From positions 2,191,001 through 2,255,000 of the forward strand of contig CANXME010002307.1 in the NCBI GenBank assembly GCA_948144175.1: 64,000 bases of DNA, in the 5' to 3' direction. The notes under the pieces were generated by a model, which saw only the letters and a list, made by a program, of their open reading frames with translations, made no database searches and was not told the DNA's origin. Numbering within the stretch: the stretch's first letter is position 1; every line of letters begins with the position of its first letter. This DNA is from Closterium sp. NIES-65 (lineage: Eukaryota > Streptophyta > Zygnematophyceae > Desmidiales > Closteriaceae). Positions 20,260 to 29,544 of the stretch are shown piece after piece. The position numbers and the translations under genes were made by a program.

Positions 20260-21160
20260 GCCCTTCTTAGCGGCTCGTCGCGTCGCCCTTAGCGGTCGTC
20301 GCGTTGCCCTTAGCGGCCCGTCGCGTCGCCCTTAGCGGCCCGTCGCGCCGCCCTTACGGCCGCGTCGCGCAGCCCTAACGGCCGCGTCGCGCCGCCCTTT
20401 CACAAGCGGCCCATCGCAGCCCTTCTCACGGCTCCGCCGTCCCGTTACACGGCCCCGCCGCCCTCTCCTGCGGCCCGCCGCCCTCAACTGCGGCCCCGCC
20501 GCCCTCAACTACGGCCCCGCCGCCCTCAACTGCTGCGGCCTCGCCGCCCTCAACTGCGGCCCCGCCGCCCTTCTCTGCGGCCCCGCCGCCCTCTGCTGCG
20601 GCCCCGCCGCTCTCACCTGCGGCCCCGCCGCTTTCACCTGCGGCCCCGCCGCTTTCACCTTCGGCCCCGCCGCTTTCACCTGCGGCCCCGCCGCTTTCAC
20701 CTGCGGCCCCGCCGCTTTCACCTGCGGCCCCGCCGCTCTCGTTGGCGGCCCCGCCCCTCTCACCGGCGGCCGCGCCGCTCTCACTTGCGACCCCACCGCT
20801 CTCATCTGCGGCCCCGTCACCTGCTGCAACGCCGCCCGCCACCCGGGCTGCCCGACCCGCCCCACCCAGCCGAGCAGCCGACCGCCGCGCCGCCCTGCAG
20901 CAGCACCGCCAAGCCGCCCGGGCAACCGAGCAGCCAGACAGCCGAGCCGCGGAGCCGCCCAGCAGCCGAGCCGCCCTGCAGCCGAGCCGCCCAGCAGTCG
21001 AGCCGCCCTACAGCCGAGCCGCCCAGCAGCCGAGCCGCCGTACAGTCGAGCCGCCGGGCCGCCGAGCCGCACTGCAGCCGAGCCGCCCAGCCGCCCAGTA
21101 GTCGAGCCGCCGAGCTGCCGAGCCGCCCTACTGCCGAGCCGCCCAAGCTGCCCTGTCCGG
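20260..21160 (+). repeat. Leader minisatellite of element J
   Basis: GCGGCCCCGCCGC(C/T)(C/T)TCACCT-like units (about 20440-20830), then a CAGCAGCCGAGCCGCC array (about 20860-21150). Same two-part design as A, B, E and H but with different unit sequence. Confidence 0.75.
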
Positions 21161-21226
21161 TGACCACAGTGCCTCTTTTACTAAACTGCCCTCACCCTAC
21201 TGTTGCACTGCTAGTCTACTTTGGTC

Positions 21227-24200
21227 ATGGCTACCCCTAGTGTCCTCGCTTTTGACGCTGAGGGTCGGGCCATTGACTTTGCCGTCTGGGTAGATGACCT
21301 GCAGCTGTTCTTACAGTGCGATAGGGCAGACGGTCTCTCTCTCTTTGACCTTACCTCTGGCGCCTCTCCTGCCCCTGCTGCTGATGCTGACGCCACTGTT
21401 CGCTCCCAGTGGGCCACGCGCGACGCTACTGCACGTCTTGCTGTGCGTCGCCACCTCCCTACCTCCGAGCGTGCGCACTTTAGTTAGTACAAGAGTGCTC
21501 AGACCTTGTACGACGCTGTAGTTGCACGCTGCGCTTCCTGCTGACTTCTGCGCCAAGAAACCCCCCCCCATGTACATCACTCTCTACTACATAGTCACTC
21601 GCCTCCCTGACTCCCTTCGCGTAGTCAGGGACCACTTCCTCTCGGTCTGTCCCACCACTCTCACTATTGACCTCCTCGAGAAGTCCCTCCTAGCGGCCGA
21701 GAAGAGCATAGACGCTGTAGGGGCCTCTCGTGGTGACCCGCGCACCCCCATCTTTGAGGGGTGCTCCCCCTCCCACCTTTTGCCCTCTGTTGCCTCTGCT
21801 GCTACGGCCGACCTCGTTGGTCTTGAGTCGGTCGGTGCGGCGTCTGCCCCTAGCGGGAGACGCCGCTCTGGCAAGGGCAAGGGGGGCAAAGGCGTTGGAG
21901 GAGCGAGCGGGAGCGGTGGAGGTGGAGGTGGAGGCAGCGGGGGGAGTGGGGGTGGCGGTGGGAGTGGAGGTGGGGGAGGAGGTGTCGGTGGCGGCAGTGG
22001 AGGCGGAGGCGGCGGCGGCGGTGGTGGTGGGAGCGGAGGTGGCGGAGGTGGCGGCGGTGGAGGCGGCGGCGGAGGCAGCAGTGGTAGCGGAGGTGGCGGA
22101 GGCGGCGGAGGCGGCGGGGGTGGCGGTGGAGCTGGTCGCGGGTCTACACAAAGGAGTGATTCCGGTGGTGGCCCGCGCCAGCAGCAGCAGCGCGGTCGTG
22201 AGACCCTGCCCCTCAGCAGCTCTGTGAGTGGTACACTGCACGCCAGTGGGGTGGGGTTTTTGGTCCGTGCACCTACGTCCTGCGCACCGGCGACCGTGCG
22301 GGTGAGCAGTGTGGGGGTGCGCACCCCACCCAGTGCTGCTTTGGCCGCCTGACGGACGCGTGGCGTCGCCAGTTCCCGGAGGCCACAGAGATCCCTCGCT
22401 GGGGCGAGCTGTCTAGGGCGGGAGTTGCTATCTATGATCTTGATTTTGATGCTATTTTTCCGCCATGTATGCTGTGTGAATTAGTGATGAGGGTGACTGT
22501 TACCGGTGTTTCCCGCCCGATCCAGGCATTGAGACTGCTGCTCTAGGTACTGGTGAGGCGGCTGCCCCAGATGCTTGCGACGCTGCTGCTCTAGGTACTG
22601 GTGAGGCTGCTGCCCTAGGTGCTTGTGACGATGCTGCTCTAGGTGCTAGTGCGTCTGCGTCCTCAGGTACTGGTGAGTCTGCGCTCTCAGGTACTGCGTC
22701 GGCTTCGGCCTCCCTCACCTTCACCCTTCACTCTGGGGCTTCTCGCTCTTTCTTTCGGGACCGCACCACACTCACGCCGCTTAGTCGGCCAGTTGCGGTG
22801 TCTCTGGCTGACCCCTCTGGGGGTCCTGTCCTGTCTCACTTCTCAACGGTCCTCCCGTGTCCGGCGGCTCCCGATGGCACCCTGTCTGATCTCTACCTCC
22901 CCTCGTTCTCTACGAAATTGGTGAGTGGTGCTGACCTACAGGATGGGGGAGTACACGAGTTCACTCCTGCGCATCAGCGGGTGACGCACTGCAAAGAGGC
23001 TAGCACAGGCCGTCACTTGGCTAAGTTTACACGTCAGCCGGGGTCGAGCCTGTACACACTGACCACCACGTCTCCTCCAGTTGCTGAGTCTGGTAGGGTA
23101 GCTGCGTCGGGTCAGGTGTTTGCTGCAGCGTCCAGGTCTGGTCCTGAGTCTGCCCCCTGTTCGTGTCATCTCCTGTCTCACGAGACTCTCCTCTGGCACC
23201 ACCGCCTTGGTCACCCCTCTCTGCTTCGTCTCAGAGGCATGGCCTCCCGTCTTCTTGTTTCTGGATTCCCCCGGTCCCTCCCTCCCCTTCCTCCGAGGCT
23301 TGGCCCTACCTCTGTCCCCTGTGTCGAGGGGCGCCAGCGGGCTGCCCCTCACTCCTCCCAGTTTCCTCCGACAGAGGCCCCACTGAGAACGCTTCACATG
23401 GACGTGTGGGGCCCAGCCCGTGTCCGTGGACATGGTCACGAGCGCTACTGACTGCTCGTTGTTCACGACTACTTGCGTTACAATGCGGTCTTCCCCTTGC
23501 GCAGCAAGGGTGATGTCACTGAGGTGCTGATCGACTGGATCCGCGCAGCTCGTCTCCAGCTTTGTTTCGGACTTTCCTGTTCTGCGTCTGCACTTGGATA
23601 GAGGCAGAGAGTTTTCCTCTGGCCTTCTGAGAGCCTACTGTCGCGCACGAGGCATCCGTCTGGCCTTCACGCTTCCGGACTCTCCGCAGCAAAATGGGAT
23701 CGCTGAGCGCCGCATTGGCATGGTCATGGACGTCGCTCGTACGTCTATGATGCATGCGGCTGCCCCCCATTTTCTGTGCCGTTTGCGGTGAGGTACGCGG
23801 CGCATCACATCAACCTTCACCCCAGGGTCTCCAGGCCGGAGACCTCCCCAGCCTTGCTGTGGACGGGGAAGGTTGGCGATGCGTCTGCGTTCCGGTTCTG
23901 GGGATCTCGGGCGTTTGTGCGCGACTTGTCTGCGGATAAGCTGTCCCCTCGTGCTGCTCCTTGCGTCTTCCTAGGGTTCCCCCCTGACGCGCCTGGGTGG
24001 CAGTTCTACCACCCCACCTCTCGCTGTGTTCTGTCCTTCCAGGACGTCACGTTTGACGAGTCGGTCCCCTACTACCGCCTCTTCCCCTACCGCACTCCAT
24101 CCCTCCCCCCCCCTCCGCTCTTCCTTGTACCAGGTCCCCCCCCGGTAGACCCCCTCCCCCCTCAGGGTCCTGCTCCTTCTGCTGGTCCTCCTCCCTCTTT

Positions 24201-25268
24201 AGCGTGTCCACAGCCTGTCCCCTTACAGTTACAGTTGCAGCCTACCTCCCCTTTGCCTGCTCCTTCTCCCTACACTGGTCCTACTGGAGGTCTTGCTGAG
24301 CGTCGTGAGCCTGCGTCTCGCCTTGCGTCGCCGGTTCGTACTACTCGCACTAGTGGTCGCGGTTCGCGTCCTCCTCCTGTCCCTAGCACGCACCGGATGT
24401 CTCTGCGTCTGTCCACTGCTCCTCTGTGTGCCCCTTTGCCTTCTCCTCCTAAGTCCTCTCTTCCTGCTCTTGCCGACCCGGAGTCGGACTCTCTTCGTGC
24501 TACCAGGCCACTCCTCTGCCTACTCGCCACTCGCTCTCAGCTCTGCCTTCGGATGAGTCCGTAGAGTCGAGTGGCCCGTACCCAGAGCTTGTTGGCTGCC
24601 TCATGTACCTGATGACCTGCACACGACCTGACCTTGCATACCCTCTTAGCATTCTTGCACGCTATGTTGCTCCTGGGAGACACCGACCAGTGCACATGGC
24701 TGCAGCGAAGAGGGTGTTGCGCTACTTGTGCAGTACGTCGGGCATGGGGCTAGTGCTTGGAGGGCGGAGTCCAGTGGTCCTCACTGGACACGCGGACGCT
24801 TCTTGGGCTGACGACCAGGCTACGCAGCGGTCGTCACAGGGTTACACATTCAGCCTTGGTTCCGGCTGTGTTTCGTGGCGGGCTACTTGCTCGTCTTCTG
24901 TTCTCGGCTCCAGTTGTGAGGCTGAGATCTACGCAAGGGCCATGGCTGCACAGGAGCTTTGCTGGCTCACCTACCTGCTGACCGACCTTGGAGAGCCGCC
25001 TTGTTCTCCTCAAGTCCTGTACGTAGACAACAAGGCCATGCTGGCCTTGTGTCGAGAGCAGAGACTGGAGCACAGAACAAAGCACATTGCTCTTCGTTAC
25101 TTTCTTGCTCGTGAGCTACAGCAGCGTGGTCAGTTGCGGCTTGCGTACGTGGCCTCTGAGGCCAACACTGCTGATGTCTTCACCAAGGCCCTTGCGCCTT
25201 GTGATCATCAGCGCTTCTGCACGCAACTGGGTCTTGTTCCTGTCTTGCCTCACTTACTCTCCTCTTGA
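21227..25268 (+). pseudogene. Element J gag-pol remnant lacking the RT core
   Basis: Starts MATPSVLAFDAEGR at 21227. A TAG at codon 87 (21485) sits at the same codon as the TAG at 3056 in element A. A deletion of about 150 bp follows at about 21530. A frameshift after the glycine tract (about 22207) and damage around 23450-23570 disrupt the Cys/His motif and integrase. The integrase-RT linker repeats are absent (junction about 24180). At about 24502 the sequence jumps from the pre-RT region straight to the segment after YVDD, removing about 1.1 kb relative to B, including the RT catalytic centre. RNase H (24603-25268) is open. It could only move in trans. Confidence 0.88.
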
Positions 25269-25478
25269 CCTTGCTTGTACTGTTACATATATATAATCCT
25301 GCTCTTGCTTGTCTAGTCTTTTATATATATGTACTCCTGCATGTGAACTGGCCTTGTGGCCTTGAACTTGTGCTCGGAATGTGTGGTGACTTTGTGATCC
25401 ACCCTGAGCTTGCTTTGCTTTGCTTTGCTTGACTGGTCTTGTGACCCCTTGTTCTCCCCCACTCTGCCTATGGGGGTG

Positions 25479-25609
25479 TGTCAGAACATATAGCTTGTGC
25501 ATATTGTGTAGGCTCTAGTGGGGTAGCCCATAAGGGGTACAACCCAATTAGGGTTAGTACTTGTACTCCGTTCATTCATAGTTCATTCATTCTCGTTTTC
25601 ACTTTCGCA
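25479..25609 (+). repeat. 3' LTR of element J
   Basis: 131 bp, TGTCAGAACATATAG start and TTTCGCA end. Confidence 0.9.
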
Positions 25610-26503
25610 GGCCTAACGAGCGGCTTCATCAATTCATCGAGAAGCATGGGCTGAAGGGGACACCAGAGATGGTGGTGGAAGGCGCGTCGTCGGATGGGAG
25701 TCTCAACCTCTTCAAGATCACCCTTCACAAGCGCCGAGTGGGGAACTATCTCGGGGCGGGCCATCACGATGCGTGTGTGGCGCTTTGCACCGACTTTGCC
25801 GAGGGCCTCGTCGAGGAGCTTCAGTCTAAGCTTGGATTCCTCGACTCTCTTTCTGGCGTTCGGCTTTTCATACCTGACGAGTGGCGTCCGAATTGGGAGA
25901 GGAGCGCACGGCAGGCACAGTGCCTTGAGTGGCTGTTGTCGCTAGTCACTCTGTTCCGCGTCGACGACTGCGACGAGATTTTGCCAGGTCTGTTAATGAT
26001 GTGATGCTCGTTTATTTGTTGGCTAAACCGTCCCGTACTAATTTCTCGCCATGTCTTATGTTGCAGGCATTGACAAGAAGCGTGCCGTGAAGGAGCTGCG
26101 AACTTAGTGCCCAGTCCTGGCCAGAGCTCCTAAGAGTGAGCGCAAGTTCAACACGGGATTGACTGCAATCCTCAAGACACCTGACTGGGAGCAAGCCTGC
26201 CCCAACCTCGTCATACTCTGGGTGGCGATTGCAGTGCTGCCTCTCAGCACCGTCGAGTGCAAGAGGGGATTCTCTCGCCAGAATCTCATCAATACGTGGC
26301 AGAGGGGTAGTTTAAAAGAATGTAGGCTCAGTGACTTGCTGTGTATGTCTATGCTAGACTATGAGCTGGCACAACTACAAGAAGCGCTGGCCAGTGATGG
26401 CACCTGCTGCAAGGCACAGGGAGCCCCAGAGAGTTGGGAAGGAGGCTGCAGAGGAGCTAGTAGTTCAACCGACAGCTGTAGAGTCACATGTGATAGAATC
26501 TGA

Positions 26504-27079
26504 CTCAGATAGTTGAAATGTTTTTAGGCGCAGTATACAAAACCGGCAGCCTTTAAACTTAGGGCGTGTTCCTACAGCCCCTTATCAGGTGACCTCTTGT
26601 CAGACTTGTGCTGTTCAATGCAATTCAACACGATCGAATTTTATTATGCGCGTTTCAGTGCGGTGCGACGCGAATCTGACAAGAGGTTCACCTGATAAGA
26701 GGCCTTAGGAACACGCCCTTAGTGTAACTCTGAACTTTCAGCCAAAAAAAACTAGTGTTGTCTGAACTTTCAGACTCAAAATCGCATGCAACTCTGACTG
26801 ACAGAGTTTAGACGAGGGTCCACTCTGACCCATCAGCGTGTCCTAAAATGAATCTTGGGCCCTGCTGAAGGCAGTCACTGATTTTCCCATGCGCCAGATG
26901 GTCGGTCTCTCAGAGGTGTTCCATCCCATCCTATCATGCACCTCCAAAGCGGGGAATTCCTAAACAACGGTCCCTCCCTCCGTTTATGGCAATAGGGAAG
27001 TGCATGGATAGAGAGGGGTCAAACCTTCTTGACCCACTCCATGAACGTCAGGTTGCAAGGCTCAAGCGGGCCAGCAGCA
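26504..27079. other. Intergenic, contains the MITE at 26562
   Basis: Between the hAT-like gene and the 3' end of the DnaJ-like gene (minus). Apart from the MITE it holds a short duplicated motif CTGAACTTTCAG (about 26735 and 26764). No gene is supported; the right part probably includes the DnaJ 3' UTR. Confidence 0.4.
26562..26718. mobile_element. Tourist-like MITE (PIF/Harbinger type)
   Basis: 157 bp with terminal inverted repeats of about 40 bp. Both ends start GGGCGTGTTCCTA inward, and CTCTTGTCAGA is the inner end of each arm. Flanked by TTA on both sides (26559-26561, 26719-26721). A 3-bp TTA duplication with a GGG-type end is characteristic of PIF/Harbinger MITEs. No coding capacity. 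Confidence 0.82.
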
Positions 27080-29007
27080 TCAGCTGTTGGCAGACACCTC
27101 GCTGGGCATTGCCACGCCCTCCACCTGCTGCTCTCGCCTCCTTGCTGCACCCCACGACTCGCCCCCCTCACTGCGCGCCTGCCAGCGCTGTGTGCGGGAG
27201 TGTCTGAGCCCTGCCAGCTGTGAGTGCCACTGCTGCCGCCACGCCGCCTTCACCTCCAGCTGTTGCGGGGGGCATGGGATACGGCGCATTGGGATTGGGA
27301 TTGCAGCGCCAATGCTGCGCGGGGCTGTGGACGGCACTGTGATGCAGGCCGTGAGCATGGGGCAAGAGTGATGCAGGCAAGCAGGAGAACGGGCTGGCAG
27401 TGCAAAACGGGTGGAGAGGGAAGCAGTGAAGGATGACGTGCATGCTGCGCACACCACCTCACACTGTCAGCCACAGCGCACAGCATGGACAGGAGCGTGC
27501 TGGGGATGGCCGCTGCACGCATGGCAGCACTGCCACCTCGACCTGCCATGCTTGCACTACGCATCACCCACCCACCCTCCCACCCTCCCTCCCTCCCTCC
27601 CTCCCTCCCTCCCTCCCTCCCTCCCTCCCTCCCTCCCTCCCTCCCTCCCTCCCTCCTCCCTCCCTCCCTCCCTCCCTCCCTCCCTCCCTCCCTCCTCCTC
27701 CCTCCTCCCTCCCTCCCTCCCTCCCTCCCTCCTCCCTCCTCCCTCCCTCCCTCCCTCCCTCCCTCCCTCCCTCCCTCCCTCCCTCCCTCCCTCCCTCCCT
27801 CCCTCCCTCCCTCCCTCCTCCCTCCCTCCCTCCCTCCTCCCTCCCTCCCTCCCTCCCTCCCTCCCTCCCTCCTCCCTCCCTCCCTCCCTCCCTCCCTCCC
27901 TCCCTCCCTCCCTCCCTCCCTCCCTCCCTCCCTCCCTCCCTCCCTCCCTCCCTCCCTCCCTCCCTCCCTCCCTCCCTCCCTCCCTCCCTCCCTCCCTCCT
28001 CCCTCCCTCCCTCCCTCCCTCCCTCCCTCCCTCCCTCCCTCCTCCCTCCCTCCCTCCCTCCCTCCCTCCCTCCCTCCCTCCCTCCCTCCCTCCCTCCCTC
28101 CCTCCCTCCCTCCCTCCCTCCCTCCCTCCCTCCCTCCCCCCCCTCCCTCCCCCCCTCCCTCCCTCCCTCCCTCCCTCCCTCCCTCGCTCGCTCCCTCGCT
28201 CCCTCGCTCCCCTCCCTCCCTCCCCTCCCTCCCCTCCCTCCCCTCCCTCCCTTCCCTCCCTCCCTCCCTCTCTCTGCCGCCCATCTGCGTGAGCGCCACT
28301 TGCCTCACCTGCTCCTCCACGCCGTCCCACATCGCCTGCCCCATCCACGGCCGCCGCATCCCGTGCCGCCACCGCGTCGCCGTCCTCATGCCCAAGGCCC
28401 CATGCCGTGCGCCCGCCACCAGCGGGTGCAGCAGCTCCCAGTCGTACCGCGCGCGCTGCTGCGGGTTCGACAGCACGTCGTACGCGCGCTGCACGGCGAT
28501 GAACCGCCGCGTGCTCTCCGCCTCGCTCAGCCCCGCCGCGCGACTGTCAGGGTGGTAGCGCCGCGCCTCGCGCCGGTACGCCACCTTGATGTCGTGCATG
28601 GACGCGTCGCGCCGCGCCAATCCCAGCACGTCGTACAGCGTCGTGCCCGCAGCGGCAAGCCCTTCCGCCCACTCCGCTGGCACCCCGCCGCGCGGGTCAG
28701 ATGCAGACGCGCGGGGTGCACGAAAGGTCCCCGTGGTGGGGCGCGCGGGGATACACAGCAGTCGGAGAAAGGGCGCGCCGCCAGGCGGACGAATAGGCAG
28801 TGTGGGTGCGACGGCGAGGCGGCAGGGACACGGCAATTGATGAGGGCGAAGGGAGACGAGACGAGTCGGAGAGAAGGCTGGCCATAGAGCATTGGAGGGC
28901 GCGCGCGCGCACACATGCAGTGCGGTGGTGGGGAAGAGAGACTGCGACGAGGAAGGCGGGAGAGGAGGGAGAGGGCACTGCGGCGAGCAATGCCCTCTCA
29001 GCGCCAT
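27080..29007 (-). CDS. DnaJ (J-domain) protein, probably plastid-targeted, DnaJ20-like
   Basis: Two exons: 28309-29007 and 27080-27259, joined in phase 0 through a GT-AG intron (donor CAG/GTGAGG, acceptor CAACAG). Predicted 292 residues from the ATG at 29007. The N-terminal ~105 residues are Ser/Pro/Arg-rich and poor in acidic residues, like a chloroplast transit peptide. The J domain is about 123-190 with TLYDVLGL, the essential HPD at 152-154, and [20 protein letters not shown]. Exon 2 gives [13 protein letters not shown] and SWGAARRR, which resemble the C-terminal tail of plant DnaJ20-type proteins. J domains stimulate Hsp70 ATPase activity; a stromal Hsp70 partner is inferred. The gene lies head-to-tail 3' of the GT92-like gene. 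Another J-protein subfamily is possible. Confidence 0.82.
27583..28271. repeat. CCCT/CCCTCC microsatellite in the DnaJ intron
   Basis: Almost 700 bp of CCCT units with occasional CCTC slips, fading into CCCTCGCT and CCCCTCCCT variants at the right end. On the gene's sense strand it is a pure GGGA/GGGAGG tract. All long reading frames over it are artefacts. The array fills about two thirds of the 1049-bp intron. Confidence 0.95.
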
Positions 29008-29544
29008 GGCCTGAAATGCGAGGGAAGTGCACGACACTTGACAGGGTGGAGAGCAGCAGCTACTGCAACTTGCGGCGGGTATACCATTCCCTGCCAGGCG
29101 CTAGACTGGTGTGTCTGCATATGCTGCTCCCGCACCCGTCCTGCTCTCTGTGAACTGTTAACCACAGCACTCAGAGTGCAACTTCAGTGGCATCATTTGC
29201 TCGATCCATGGAGCTTGTACGGTAAAAGTTGTAGATACCTGAGAATGCTTATCCTGCTCCTACACCAGCAGCCTCCAAAATGAGGGATACTCACGACTGC
29301 CTCAAATTGGACACAGGCGGACATCCAGCTAGTCTGTTCAGTAATTACTATCTTGCTACTCGCACCCACCCTATCTCCCGCACGTGTGGCGACAAGCAGA
29401 CGGGACTCCATGGATGCGCGTGCGAAGCATAAGTAAGCTTGGAACCTCGGCCCCATGGCCGAACATCACCACATTTGTTTCAAGCACCACGACAGCATCC
29501 CCCTCCCCCCCTGCCACTCCAAACACCCCCAGGCATTGACGGTG
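29008..29544. other. Intergenic between the DnaJ-like and GT92-like genes
   Basis: About 540 bp with no repeat or gene that I can support. It must contain the promoter/5' UTR of the DnaJ-like gene (minus strand, right of 29007) and the 3' UTR of the GT92-like gene (left of 29545). Confidence 0.5.

Larger units (their letters stand above)
20039..25609 (+). mobile_element. Ty1/copia element J, internally deleted, inside the hAT-like gene
   Basis: 131-bp LTRs (20039-20169, 25479-25609) differ at about 4 positions and are flanked by a perfect GGCCT duplication (20034-20038, 25610-25614). PBS TGGTATCGAGCAGG begins at 20170, and the polypurine tract ATGGGGGTG abuts the 3' LTR. It inserted into exon 4 of the hAT-like gene. 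The LTR family is the same as element I at 41574-48954 (on the other strand). Confidence 0.93.
17264..26503 (+). pseudogene. hAT-transposase-like gene, five exons, disrupted by two retroelements
   Basis: Exons: 17264-17624 plus 18239-18932, 19019-19408, 19489-19861, 19943-20038 plus 25615-25987, and 26067-26503. All four introns are GT-AG with matching phases. Removing the TRIM and copia J, each with one target-site copy, keeps the frame open across both insertion points. Exon 1 encodes a Ser/Pro/Asp-rich N-terminus and a BED-like finger (CTIC ... HEDTVKH, about 18580-18690). Exon 2 has the hAT RNase-H-like signatures LDESTD (about 19115) and STDGAMVMVG. Exon 3 has VRWLSR. The last exon has a hAT C-terminal dimerisation block (STVECKRGFS, about 26250). 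TAG stops at 18727, 18772 and 26105 indicate loss of function independent of the insertions. It could be an old intron-bearing hAT transposon or a domesticated ZBED/ZNF862-like gene. No terminal inverted repeats were recognised. Confidence 0.8.

Noticed and set aside
16735..26800. hAT terminal inverted repeats around the transposase-like gene
   Set aside because: Weak GTCTGAACT similarity between about 16757 and the complement of about 26764, but no aligned arms and no 8-bp duplication.
27411..28887. Very long Pro/Ser/Leu-rich or Arg/Glu/Gly-rich reading frames on both strands
   Set aside because: They are translations of the CCCT/GGGA microsatellite; only the flanking DnaJ exons carry domain signatures and splice sites.
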